The translations under genes and the position numbers were made by a program. A stretch of DNA of 64,000 nt from Hyphomicrobiales bacterium (GTDB lineage: Bacteria; Pseudomonadota; Alphaproteobacteria; Rhizobiales; Rhizobiaceae): assembly GCA_900469345.1 (NCBI GenBank), contig UBWZ01000018.1:16041-80040 (forward strand), given 5' to 3'. Below the pieces are notes generated by a model that ran no database searches, was not told the DNA's origin, and saw nothing but the letters and a program-made list of their open reading frames with translations. Shown here piece by piece: positions 8,247 to 18,340 of this stretch. Every line of letters starts with the position of its first letter. Position 1 is the first letter of the stretch.

Positions 8247-9064
8247 TGCGTCTGTCCTCGTCAAAGCTGCTCCATGCGCTGGGCCTGACCTGCGTCATCG
8301 TCTTCTCGCTCTTTCCGTTTTACTGGATGATTGCCGCCAGCTTCAAAACCCAGAACGATATCCTGGCCTCGCCGCCGGTCTGGCTGTTTGCGCCGACGCT
8401 CGACAACTACCGCCAGGTGTTTTCGGATTCGAAAGTTTTCGGCGCGGTCGGCAACTCGCTGCTGATTGCCAGCGCAACGACAGCGCTTGCCGTGCTGCTC
8501 GGAGCGCCTGCCGCCTATGCGCTTGCCCGTTTCGAGTTTCGCGGCAAGGCCGATTTGTGGTTCTGGTTCATCTCCAACCGCATGATGAGCCCCATCGTCC
8601 TCGCCCTGCCGGTCTATCTGCTGGCCCTGCAGACGGGACTTCTCGACACACATCTGGTGCTCATCCTCGTCTATCTCACCTTCAACCTGCCGATCGTCGT
8701 GTGGATCTGCACCGACCAGTTCAAGTCGATCCCGCCGGATCTCGAGCAGGCGGCGCGCCTGGACGGGGCCGACCAGTTCACCATCTTCCGCAAGATCTAC
8801 CTGCCGCTCGGCGCGCCGGGGATCGCGGTGTCGGCGATCTTTTCCTTCATCTTCTCGTGGAACGAGCTGCTCTACGCGCTGGTGCTGACGCGGCGCAACG
8901 TCCAGACGGCACCCGTCGTCGCGACCTCCTTCATGTCCGGCTACGAACTGCCGTGGGGGAAGATCATGGCGACCGGTACGGTGATCGTGCTGCCGGTGAC
9001 CATCTTCGCGCTGATCGTCTCCCGCCACATGGTCCGTGGCCTTACCATGGGAGCCACGAAATGA
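8246..9064 (+). CDS. CUT1 sugar ABC transporter permease, MalG type
   Basis: 272-residue partner permease with about six helices. The EAA loop is LEQAARLDGADQFTIFRKIYLP, fully canonical, and the C-terminus MVRGLTMGATK is the usual MalG-type ending (GLTxGAxK). The ATG at 8246 shares its A with the upstream stop, and the frame stays open further upstream without coding sense. The stop overlaps the next gene by 4 bp. Confidence 0.93.
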   Translation: MRLSSSKLLHALGLTCVIVFSLFPFYWMIAASFKTQNDILASPPVWLFAPTLDNYRQVFSDSKVFGAVGNSLLIASATTALAVLLGAPAAYALARFEFRGKADLWFWFISNRMMSPIVLALPVYLLALQTGLLDTHLVLILVYLTFNLPIVVWICTDQFKSIPPDLEQAARLDGADQFTIFRKIYLPLGAPGIAVSAIFSFIFSWNELLYALVLTRRNVQTAPVVATSFMSGYELPWGKIMATGTVIVLPVTIFALIVSRHMVRGLTMGATK

Positions 9065-9978
9065 GCGGCGATCCGGCGCTCTCGCTCGGCATAAACCTGT
9101 CGTTCTGCGTCAAGCGCTGGGTGACGCCGCAGCTTTGGGCCCCGGTGGTGCGCGATCGGCTGGGTCTTGATCTCGTACAGTTCTCGTTCGACCTCACCGA
9201 CCCGATGTGGCCTTCCGATCTGCTCGACCGGCAAGCCCGGGCAATCCGCAGCCAAGCGGCAGATCACGGCATTACCGTGCACAGCGCGTTCATCGGTCTT
9301 GCGCACTACACATTCTGCCAGATGCTGCATCCGGATCCCGCCGTGCGCGACTATGCCGAGACCTGGCTGGAACGGGCCTATGCGTTTGCCGCCAGCGCCG
9401 GCATCACCCGCGTCGGCGGGCCGCTCGGCGCGATCGCCTCGCGCATCGACGGGATGGAGGCACCGGCGATCGAGCCGCGCGACTACGACGATCTGGTGGC
9501 GAGGATGCTGCGCCTTGGAGAGCGCGCCAAGGCCGAGGGACTGATCGAGCTTTTTGTCGAGCCGACGCCGCTGCGCCGCGAATGGCCGTGGACGATCACC
9601 CAGGCGCGGCAGATGGCGACGGACGTGGCGGGCAGCGCGGTGCCGTGGCGGTTCTGTGTCGATTGGGGGCATGGCACCTACCAGCCGCTCTACGGCACCG
9701 AGACAGACAGCATGGACCCGTGGCTCCGCGGGCTTGGCGACCTGATTGGCGCCGTTCACATCCAGCAGACGGATTTCCAGTTCGACCGGCACTGGGATTT
9801 TACGGTGGAGGGACGGGTCGACCCGAAGCAGGCGGCGGACGCTCTCCGGCAGTCGGGGCTTGCGCATGCGCCGGTCTTCCTCGAAGTCTTCTATCCGTTC
9901 GAACGCGACGACGCGTCGATTTTGCACGCGCTCGAAAGCTCCTCCAGGCTTTTGAAACGCGGTTTTGACATTGCCTGA
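9061..9978 (+). CDS. Sugar isomerase/epimerase, TIM-barrel (AP endonuclease 2-like)
   Basis: 305-residue protein of the xylose-isomerase-like TIM-barrel superfamily. Probable metal ligands are E167 (LFVEPTP), D201 with H204 (CVDWGHG), H233 (AVHIQQTD) and E275 (FLEVFYPF). It is coupled by ATGA to the MalG-type permease, so it belongs to the same sugar or polyol pathway as the SIS protein and the dehydrogenase. The family includes ketose 3-epimerases and tetrulose/pentulose-phosphate isomerases such as those of erythritol breakdown. It differs clearly from the 3-epimerase-like enzyme at 1743. Exact reaction not assignable. Confidence 0.8.
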   Translation: MSGDPALSLGINLSFCVKRWVTPQLWAPVVRDRLGLDLVQFSFDLTDPMWPSDLLDRQARAIRSQAADHGITVHSAFIGLAHYTFCQMLHPDPAVRDYAETWLERAYAFAASAGITRVGGPLGAIASRIDGMEAPAIEPRDYDDLVARMLRLGERAKAEGLIELFVEPTPLRREWPWTITQARQMATDVAGSAVPWRFCVDWGHGTYQPLYGTETDSMDPWLRGLGDLIGAVHIQQTDFQFDRHWDFTVEGRVDPKQAADALRQSGLAHAPVFLEVFYPFERDDASILHALESSSRLLKRGFDIA

Positions 9979-10030
9979 CACAAGGAAGAATGCGGTTCCG
10001 CCGGTCTGAAGCGCATTCGGGAACATAACG

Positions 10031-11014
10031 ATGGACAATTACAGCAACGAGCCTGATGTCGGGCCGCTCTCGCAACAGGACCTGGAGGCCCAGCAGGTCC
10101 GCGCGCGGGTTGCCTGGCTCTATTTCGTCGGCGGGCTGACGCAGCAGGACATCGCCGACCAACTCGGGCTGACACGCTTGCGGGTCAACAAGATCCTCGG
10201 ACAGGTTCGCTCGGACGGTTCGGTGGTGGTCGATATCCGCCTGCCGCTCGCCAACTGCATCGCGCTCGAGCAGCGGCTGACGGGAAAGTTCGGCCTGACG
10301 CGGGTCAGCGTCGTGCCGGCGCTGGATGACGAGACGGAGCAGCAGCGGGTCATCGGCGACGCCGCCGGCGCCCTGCTCGACGGGATATTGCAGAACGGAA
10401 TGGGGCTCGGCGTCGGCTGGGGCAAGACCCTCAAGGCCGGGCTCCGGCGTCTGACTGCCCGGCCGCTCGCCGATAGCTGGGTGACCTCGGTGATGGGAGG
10501 ACTGACCCGCGGATACGGGTCGAGTACCTTCGAGGTGGCGACCGGCTATGCCCGGGCGATTTCGGCGGAGTGCTACTACCTGACCGCACCGCTGTATTTT
10601 CCGACCGCCGAAAGCCGCGAAATGCTGCTCTCCCACTACGGCATCAGCGAGACCATGCGCCGGGCGCGATCCGTCGACGTGGCGCTGCTCTCGTGCGGCG
10701 ACATGACCAACCGGTCCCTGCTCGTCAACACGCCGACCGTTTCGGAAAACCTGCAGAGCCTGCTGGCCGCAGGTGCGGTCGGCGACATTCTCGGCGTGTT
10801 CCTGGGGGCAAACGGCCAGCCGGTCGATCACCCGCTCAACGAACGGGTTCTGTCGCTGACGCCGAGGGAGCTTATGTCGGTGCCGCACTCCATTCTCGCT
10901 TCCGGCGGAACCTACAAGCTGCCGATCCTCAAGGCCATCCTGCGGGCCGGGTACGTCAAATACCTCGTCACCGATGAGCGCTGTGCCGCCGCCATTCTCG
11001 AAACGGACGTCTGA
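10031..11014 (+). CDS. SorC-family sugar-responsive transcriptional regulator
   Basis: 327-residue regulator. The N-terminal helix-turn-helix is ARVAWLYFVGGLTQQDIAD through LGLTRLRVNKIL (about residues 28-58), followed by the SorC sugar-phosphate-binding domain with its typical LGVGWGKTL (residues 129-137) and a C-terminal SGGxYK-like stretch (LASGGTYKLP). EryD, the erythritol-operon repressor of rhizobia and Brucella, is of this family. It is encoded inside the operon it most likely controls, as is common for SorC proteins. A good operator candidate is the palindrome at 5026-5037. The inducer is probably a phosphorylated intermediate. Confidence 0.88.
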   Translation: MDNYSNEPDVGPLSQQDLEAQQVRARVAWLYFVGGLTQQDIADQLGLTRLRVNKILGQVRSDGSVVVDIRLPLANCIALEQRLTGKFGLTRVSVVPALDDETEQQRVIGDAAGALLDGILQNGMGLGVGWGKTLKAGLRRLTARPLADSWVTSVMGGLTRGYGSSTFEVATGYARAISAECYYLTAPLYFPTAESREMLLSHYGISETMRRARSVDVALLSCGDMTNRSLLVNTPTVSENLQSLLAAGAVGDILGVFLGANGQPVDHPLNERVLSLTPRELMSVPHSILASGGTYKLPILKAILRAGYVKYLVTDERCAAAILETDV

Positions 11015-11072
11015 AAAAGACGTGCCGCAGGGCTGATCCCTGGCGGCAGACATTATCTGGAGCCGATGCCAC

Positions 11073-12161
11073 ATGACCTTTCTGCAGCTGAACGATATCA
11101 GGAAGAATTTCGGGGAAGTCAGCGTCATCAAAGGCGTCAGCTTTTCCGCCGAGCGGGGCGAATTCGTCGTCTTCGTCGGGCCATCGGGCTGCGGAAAGTC
11201 GACGCTCCTGCGCATGATCGCAGGGCTCGAGGATGTCAGCGGCGGCGCGATGTCGATCGACGGCAAGGACGTGACCTACGAGGAGCCCGCCAAGCGCGAA
11301 GTGTCCATGGTGTTCCAGTCCTATGCGCTCTATCCGCACATGAGCGTCTTCGAAAACATGGCCTTCGGCCTGCGCATGGCCAAGCTGCCGGAGGCCGAGA
11401 TCAAATCGCGCGTGCTGGAGGCGGCGCGCATCCTGCAGATCGAGCCGCTCCTGGAGCGCAAGCCGCGGGCGCTTTCCGGCGGACAGCGGCAGCGTGTGGC
11501 GATCGGCCGCTCGATCGTGCGCAATCCGAAGATCTTCCTGTTCGACGAGCCGCTGTCCAATCTCGATGCGGACCTGCGCACGCAGATGCGCGTCGAGATC
11601 GCCAAGCTGCACCGCAACCTCGGTGCGACAATGGTCTATGTCACGCATGACCAGGTGGAGGCGATGACGCTTGCCGATCGGATCGTCGTGCTGCGCGGCG
11701 GGCTGGTGGAGCAGATCGGCACGCCAACCGAGCTCTACGATCGCCCCGCCAACACCTTTGTCGGCGGCTTTATCGGTTCGCCGAAGATGAACTTCATTTC
11801 GGCGACGGTCGAGCAGGCAGACGGTGCCAGGCTGGTGCTCAACCATGCGGCCTTCGTCGGCGGCCATCTGCAGCTGCCCTTTGCCGGCGCGGCCGCGCTC
11901 AAGCCCGGCGACAAGGTCACCGTCGGTCTGCGGCCGGAGCATCTTTCGCTCGATGCGGAAAACCCGGTTCTGTCTTTGTCGCTCGATATCTCGGAAAACC
12001 TGGGTGGCGCGACCCAGCTCTACACGACCGGCGCCGGCGAGGCCGTGACGCTCCTCGTTGCCGGGCGCCCGCCGCTCAAGCCAGGCGACAAGCTGCGTGT
12101 TGGAATTAACGCCGATCACATCTATCTCTTTGACGCCCAGGGGCTGGCGCTCCGGGCATGA
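11073..12161 (+). CDS. CUT1 sugar ABC transporter ATP-binding protein (MalK/UgpC type)
   Basis: 362-residue ATPase. Walker A GPSGCGKST (residues 36-44), Q-loop VFQSYALYPHM, signature LSGGQRQRVAIGRS, Walker B FLFDEPLSNLD and switch VTHDQVEAMTLADR are all intact. The C-terminal 120 residues form the TOBE/MalK regulatory domain (VGLRPEHLSL, GINADHIYLFD). It energises the permeases at 7344 and 8246. The stop overlaps the dehydrogenase start by 4 bp. Confidence 0.95.
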   Translation: MTFLQLNDIRKNFGEVSVIKGVSFSAERGEFVVFVGPSGCGKSTLLRMIAGLEDVSGGAMSIDGKDVTYEEPAKREVSMVFQSYALYPHMSVFENMAFGLRMAKLPEAEIKSRVLEAARILQIEPLLERKPRALSGGQRQRVAIGRSIVRNPKIFLFDEPLSNLDADLRTQMRVEIAKLHRNLGATMVYVTHDQVEAMTLADRIVVLRGGLVEQIGTPTELYDRPANTFVGGFIGSPKMNFISATVEQADGARLVLNHAAFVGGHLQLPFAGAAALKPGDKVTVGLRPEHLSLDAENPVLSLSLDISENLGGATQLYTTGAGEAVTLLVAGRPPLKPGDKLRVGINADHIYLFDAQGLALRA

Positions 12162-13222
12162 AGCCAGAACAGGATACCGAAGCGATGAAAGCACTGGTGC
12201 TCGAACGTAAAGGCGAACTTTCGCTGCGCGAGATCGACCTTCCCCTGGAGGTCGGTGCGCAGGACGTGAAGATCGCCATCCACACCGTCGGCGTCTGCGG
12301 CAGCGACGTCCACTACTATACCCATGGGGCGATCGGCTCCTTCGTGGTGCGCGAGCCCATGGTGCTTGGCCACGAGGCGGCCGGAACGGTGACCGCCGTC
12401 GGATCGGGTGTCCATCATCTGAAGGTCGGCGACCGGGTCTGCATGGAGCCGGGCGTGCCCAACATGTCGTCGCGCGCCTCCAAGCTCGGCATCTACAATG
12501 TCGACCCCGACGTGCGCTTCTGGGCAACGCCGCCCGTGCACGGCGTGCTGATGCCGGAGGTGGTGCACCCGGCCGCCTTCACCTACAAGCTGCCGGATGC
12601 GGTCTCCTTCGCCGAAGGCGCGATGGTCGAACCGTTTGCCGTCGGCATGCAGGCCGCCACCCGCGCAAGGATCGTTCCCGGCGACGTGGCCGTGGTCATC
12701 GGTTGCGGGCCGATCGGCGTCATGACGGCGCTTGCCGCACTTGCCGGCGGCTGCTCGCAGGTCTTCATCTCCGATCTCAGCGCGCCGAAGCTTGAAATCG
12801 CCGCCCAGTATGCGGGCATCACAACGGTCAACATCGGGGAAGTCTCGCTGCACGAGACGATCATGACGGCGACGGACGGTTGGGGCGCCGATATCGTTTT
12901 TGAAGCCAGCGGCAGCGCGCGGGCCTATCACGGTATCTTCGACCTGATGCGGCCGGGCGGCGCCCTGGTGCTGGTCGGCCTGCCGGTCGAGCCGGTCACC
13001 TTCGATGTTCCCGCATCCATCTTCAAGGAAGCGCGCATCGAGACGGTGTTCCGCTATGCCAACAATTTCGACAGGGCCGTCAACCTGATCGCATCCGGCA
13101 AGGTGGACCTGAAGCCGCTCATCACCGACACTTTCGACTTTGCCGACAGCATCGCCGCCTTCGAAAGGGCCGCGAAAGCCCTGCCGACGGATGTGAAGAT
13201 CCAGATCCGCATGCCCTCCTGA
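12158..13222 (+). CDS. Zinc-type alcohol dehydrogenase, xylitol/sorbitol (L-iditol) dehydrogenase-like
   Basis: 354-residue medium-chain dehydrogenase. The catalytic zinc ligands C47 (GVCGSDVHYY), H72 and E73 (LGHEAAG) are present, as is the nucleotide motif VIGCGPIGV with an acidic residue after the next strand (SDLSAPK), which favours NAD. The ATPEDVRFWATPP-type region is typical of polyol dehydrogenases, here VDPDVRFWATPPVHG. The loop at about 101-115 that normally carries four structural-zinc cysteines has none. The ATG at 12158 overlaps the ATPase stop; an alternative at 12185 removes nine residues. As last gene of the operon it probably oxidises a pentitol or hexitol to a ketose. Confidence 0.88.
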   Translation: MKPEQDTEAMKALVLERKGELSLREIDLPLEVGAQDVKIAIHTVGVCGSDVHYYTHGAIGSFVVREPMVLGHEAAGTVTAVGSGVHHLKVGDRVCMEPGVPNMSSRASKLGIYNVDPDVRFWATPPVHGVLMPEVVHPAAFTYKLPDAVSFAEGAMVEPFAVGMQAATRARIVPGDVAVVIGCGPIGVMTALAALAGGCSQVFISDLSAPKLEIAAQYAGITTVNIGEVSLHETIMTATDGWGADIVFEASGSARAYHGIFDLMRPGGALVLVGLPVEPVTFDVPASIFKEARIETVFRYANNFDRAVNLIASGKVDLKPLITDTFDFADSIAAFERAAKALPTDVKIQIRMPS

Positions 13223-13230
13223 TAACGCTG

Positions 13231-13268
13231 CGGCGGGATCGCAGATGTCCGCATCTGCGATCCCGTCG
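13231..13268 (+). terminator. Strong terminator-like hairpin closing the CUT1 operon
   Basis: Arms 13231-13247 and 13252-13268 pair over 17 bp (one G-U) around the 4-nt loop TCCG, beginning 9 bp after the dehydrogenase stop. There is no clear U-tract, but the stem length makes it the obvious end of the 5287-13222 transcript. Confidence 0.8.
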
Positions 13269-13531
13269 TCCTGCCCGGCAGACCGTGCGGCTGCCAAGGG
13301 CTCGGCGCATTCGGGACGCTGCCTGCCTGCAGGCAAGCGCTCTCGCTCAAAACCGCATGGGATTCCTATATCTTCCCCATTCCACCGATCTCGAACGGCT
13401 ATGCCGATCGGGTGCATATCTGCGGGCCGGATGCAGAACCTTCTCATCCCGGAGCCCGGATAGAGACTGCGGATATGTGATGCCGCCGTGCCTCTGCGGG
13501 TTCCGTGAACCAACCCGGAGTCCCAATCCCC
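13269..13531 (+). promoter_or_regulatory. Upstream region of the kdp operon
   Basis: 263 bp without a supported gene, lying between the terminator and the first kdp peptide. It must hold the kdp promoter and KdpE site. The only structure noted is a 12-bp palindrome TGCCTGCAGGCA at 13324-13335. No KdpE box could be recognised by eye. Confidence 0.4.
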
Positions 13532-13615
13532 ATGATGGATATGGTTTTAGTTGCCGTCGTCCTCGCCTTCTTCGGCCTCTGCTTTGCCTATAGCAGCGCC
13601 TGCAACCGGCTGTGA
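13532..13615 (+). CDS. 27-residue membrane peptide upstream of kdpF
   Basis: Small ORF reading MMDMVLVAVVLAFFGLCF and ending AYSSACNRL. It is one hydrophobic helix with a short polar tail containing two cysteines overall (C17 and C24). A GGAG lies 11 bp before the first ATG; starts at 13535 and 13541 are also in frame. It sits 11 bp before kdpF, so co-translation with the potassium pump is likely. I recall similar short ORFs ahead of kdpF in other proteobacteria but no assigned function. It may be an extra small Kdp subunit or a leader peptide. Confidence 0.65.
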   Translation: MMDMVLVAVVLAFFGLCFAYSSACNRL

Positions 13616-13626
13616 CGGAGACACCC

Positions 13627-13716
13627 ATGATCTTCGATTATACGCTCGGCGGTGCAGTGACTCTCTTTCTGGCCGTCTATCTCACCTATGCTCTCATCCG
13701 CCCCGAACGCTTCTGA
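13627..13716 (+). CDS. kdpF: KdpF, small stabilising subunit of the K+-transporting ATPase
   Basis: 29-residue peptide, the usual KdpF length. One membrane helix (GGAVTLFLAVYLTYALI) followed by the family ending RPERF (compare ALINAEAF in E. coli). GGAG lies 6 bp before the ATG. In E. coli it sits against KdpA and stabilises the KdpFABC complex in the inner membrane. It lies 34 bp before kdpA. Confidence 0.88.
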   Translation: MIFDYTLGGAVTLFLAVYLTYALIRPERF

Positions 13717-13749
13717 CCCAAGCCTCCGGATGCTCGAAAGTCTCCTCCC

Positions 13750-15453
<1,704 letters not shown>

Positions 15454-15469
15454 GGCTCGGCCTCGTGCT

Positions 15470-15500
15470 GATGACGGCCGGTTCCCTGCCGGCCGCCATC
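15470..15500 (+). promoter_or_regulatory. Hairpin in the kdpA-kdpB gap
   Basis: Arms 15470-15481 and 15489-15500 pair over 12 bp with one mismatch around a 7-nt loop, and a TTTT follows 5 bp later. It may modulate kdpA to kdpB expression; it could also act as a partial terminator. Confidence 0.5.
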
Positions 15501-15555
15501 ATCGTTTTCGACGTTTTCCGGGGCCGAAACCCCTGTTATCCAGCTGGAGCCTCTC

Positions 15556-17643
15556 ATGAGCCAGTCTAAATCCACCAGTATTCTCGACAGCAGCATCCTC
15601 ATTCCGGCGATCGGCGGCGCCTTTGCCAAGCTCGATCCGCGGCTGCTCGCCCGCAATCCCGTCATGTTCGTCGTGGCAACCGTTTCGGTACTGACCACCG
15701 TCCTCTTTCTGCGCGACCTCGTCACCGGCGGCAGCAATCTCGGCTTCTCCCTCCAGATCAACATCTGGCTCTGGTTTACCGTCCTGTTTGCCAATTTCGC
15801 GGAGGCGGTGGCTGAAGGGCGCGGCAAGGCGCAAGCCGATTCGCTGCGCAAGACGCGCACCGAAACCGAGGCGAAGTTGCTGACCGGTGCCGACCGCACG
15901 CGCTACCGCCTGGTGCCCGGCACAAGCCTCAAGGTGAACGACGTCGTCGTGGTCGAGGCCGGCGACATCATTCCATCCGATGGCGAAGTGATCGAGGGCA
16001 TTGCCTCCGTCAACGAGGCCGCCATCACCGGCGAGTCGGCGCCCGTCATCCGCGAATCGGGCGGCGACCGGTCTGCCGTCACCGGCGGCACCCAGGTCCT
16101 GTCGGACTGGATCCGCGTGCGCATCACCGCTGCTGCAGGTTCGACCTTCATCGACCGGATGATCGCGCTGGTCGAAGGCGCCGAGCGGCAAAAGACACCG
16201 AACGAGATTGCGCTCAACATCCTGCTTGCCGGCATGACGCTGATCTTCGTGCTGGCGACCGCGACGATCCCGAGCTTTGCCGCCTATGCCGGCGGCTCCA
16301 TTCCGGTCATCGTGCTGGTCGCGCTGTTCGTCACTCTCATCCCGACGACGATCGGCGCGCTCCTGTCGGCGATCGGCATTGCCGGCATGGACCGCCTGGT
16401 GCGCTTCAACGTGCTCGCCATGTCCGGACGTGCCGTCGAAGCTGCCGGCGACGTCGACACGCTGCTGCTCGACAAGACGGGAACGATCACGCTCGGTAAC
16501 CGCCAGGCGACAGAGTTCCGGCCGGTGCGCGGCGTCAGCGAGCAGGAGCTTGCGGATGCGGCGCAGCTTGCCTCATTGGCCGACGAAACGCCCGAGGGTC
16601 GTTCGATCACGGTGCTGGCGAAGGAAAAATATGCGATCCGGGCCCGCGACATGGCAAGCCTGCAGGCGACCTTCGTGCCCTTTACCGCCCAGACCCGCAT
16701 GAGCGGCGTCGATGTGGAAGGGTCTTCGATCCGCAAGGGCGCGGTCGACGCGGTGCTCGCCTATGTCGGTTCCGGATCGCTGCCGGTGTCGGGAAACGCC
16801 GCCATTGCGGCAGGTGCCGAGAGCGAGACGGTGCGCGAGCTGCGCGCCATCGCCGAGGAGATCGCCAGGGCCGGCGCCACGCCGCTTGCGGTTGCCCGCA
16901 ACGGCCAGCTGCTGGGCGTGATCAAGCTCAAGGATATCGTCAAGGGCGGCATTGCGGAACGCTTTGCCGAGCTGCGCCGCATGGGCATCCGCACCGTGAT
17001 GATCACCGGCGACAATCCGACCACGGCCGCGGCGATCGCCGCCGAAGCGGGCGTCGACGACTTCCTGGCGCAGGCGACACCGGAAAACAAACTTGCCCTC
17101 ATCCGTGAGGAACAGGCCAAGGGCAAGCTGGTCGCCATGTGCGGCGACGGCACCAATGACGCGCCGGCTCTGGCGCAGGCGGATGTCGGCGTTGCCATGA
17201 ACACCGGAACGGTCGCTGCGCGCGAAGCCGGCAACATGGTCGACCTCGACAGCGATCCGACGAAGCTGATCGAGATCGTCGCGATCGGCAAGCAGCTGCT
17301 GATGACCCGCGGGGCGCTGACGACGTTTTCGATCGCCAACGACATCGCGAAATACTTCGCCATCATCCCGGCGATGTTCCTGGCCTTCTATCCGCAGCTC
17401 GGCGTCCTCAATGTCATGGGCCTCGCAACCCCGCAGAGCGCCATCCTGTCGGCAATCATCTTCAACGCGCTGATCATCATCGGCCTGATCCCGCTGTCGC
17501 TCAAGGGCGTGCGCTATCGCGCGGTCGGTGCCGGCGCGCTTCTGTCGCGCAATCTGCTCGTCTACGGCCTCGGCGGAATCCTTGTCCCGTTCGTCGGCAT
17601 CAAGGCCATCGACATGGCCATCACCGCCATCGGTCTCGTGTAA
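15556..17643 (+). CDS. kdpB: KdpB, catalytic P-type ATPase subunit
   Basis: 695-residue P-type ATPase. The phosphorylated aspartate is D306 in DKTGT; the actuator motif is TGES (158-161), whose serine is an inhibitory phosphorylation site in E. coli KdpB. MITGDNPTTA and MCGDGTNDAPAL form the P-domain hinge, and KGAVDAV lies in the nucleotide domain. The ATG follows a CTGGAG site. It hydrolyses ATP to drive K+ uptake through KdpA at very low external K+. Confidence 0.97.
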   Translation: MSQSKSTSILDSSILIPAIGGAFAKLDPRLLARNPVMFVVATVSVLTTVLFLRDLVTGGSNLGFSLQINIWLWFTVLFANFAEAVAEGRGKAQADSLRKTRTETEAKLLTGADRTRYRLVPGTSLKVNDVVVVEAGDIIPSDGEVIEGIASVNEAAITGESAPVIRESGGDRSAVTGGTQVLSDWIRVRITAAAGSTFIDRMIALVEGAERQKTPNEIALNILLAGMTLIFVLATATIPSFAAYAGGSIPVIVLVALFVTLIPTTIGALLSAIGIAGMDRLVRFNVLAMSGRAVEAAGDVDTLLLDKTGTITLGNRQATEFRPVRGVSEQELADAAQLASLADETPEGRSITVLAKEKYAIRARDMASLQATFVPFTAQTRMSGVDVEGSSIRKGAVDAVLAYVGSGSLPVSGNAAIAAGAESETVRELRAIAEEIARAGATPLAVARNGQLLGVIKLKDIVKGGIAERFAELRRMGIRTVMITGDNPTTAAAIAAEAGVDDFLAQATPENKLALIREEQAKGKLVAMCGDGTNDAPALAQADVGVAMNTGTVAAREAGNMVDLDSDPTKLIEIVAIGKQLLMTRGALTTFSIANDIAKYFAIIPAMFLAFYPQLGVLNVMGLATPQSAILSAIIFNALIIIGLIPLSLKGVRYRAVGAGALLSRNLLVYGLGGILVPFVGIKAIDMAITAIGLV

Positions 17644-17654
17644 GGAGCCCATTC

Positions 17655-18227
17655 ATGTTCAAGCAACTTCGTCCCGCGATCGTGATGATCGTCGCCACCA
17701 CCGTGATCACCGGCATCGTCTACCCGTTCGCGATGACCGGCGCGGCGCAGGCCATCTTCCCCGCCAAGGCAAACGGCAGCCTGATCGAGCAGGATGGCCG
17801 CGTCATCGGCTCCGCCCTGATCGGCCAGGGCTTTGCGGGAGACCAGTACTTCCACGGACGCCCCTCGGCGGCCGGCACGGACGGCTATGACGCCTCGGCC
17901 TCATCGGGGTCCAATCTCGGCCCGACCAGCCAAAAGCTGATCGACCGGGTGAAGGGCGATTACGACGCCGCCAAGGCAGCCAACCCGAATGCCGATGTTC
18001 CGGCCGATCTGGTGACGGCATCGGGCAGCGGCCTTGATCCGCATCTCTCTCCGGACGCCGCATATTTCCAGATTCCCCGCATTGCACGGGCAAGGGCCAT
18101 GGACGAGGCTGCCGTGCGTGCTTTGGTCGACCAGCATGTGGAGGGCCGCGAGCTCGGCTTCATGGGAGAACCGGTCGTCAACGTTCTTGCCTTGAACATG
18201 GCGCTGGACGTTGCCAAGACGCAGTAG
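17655..18227 (+). CDS. kdpC: KdpC subunit of the Kdp ATPase
   Basis: 190-residue protein with one N-terminal membrane helix (IVMIVATTVITGIVYPFAMT) and a periplasmic domain. Family motifs are GSALIGQGF, YFHGRPSA and DPHLSPDAA followed by QIPRIARAR. It stabilises the KdpA-KdpB complex. The gene starts 11 bp after kdpB. Confidence 0.96.
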   Translation: MFKQLRPAIVMIVATTVITGIVYPFAMTGAAQAIFPAKANGSLIEQDGRVIGSALIGQGFAGDQYFHGRPSAAGTDGYDASASSGSNLGPTSQKLIDRVKGDYDAAKAANPNADVPADLVTASGSGLDPHLSPDAAYFQIPRIARARAMDEAAVRALVDQHVEGRELGFMGEPVVNVLALNMALDVAKTQ

Positions 18228-18340
18228 ACGCTTGACGAGGCGACGCCCGCTGCTTGCTGCACGGCAGACAGGCAGGGGCACTCCGGTGTAGACAGGGTGC
18301 GGCCCTTCCCGGGGCCGGCACAGGGAGACGATCCGACCGC

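Noticed and set aside
13324..13335. 12-bp palindrome as a KdpE site
   Set aside because: It is GC-rich and unlike the AT-rich KdpE-binding sequence of enteric bacteria; no basis for assignment.
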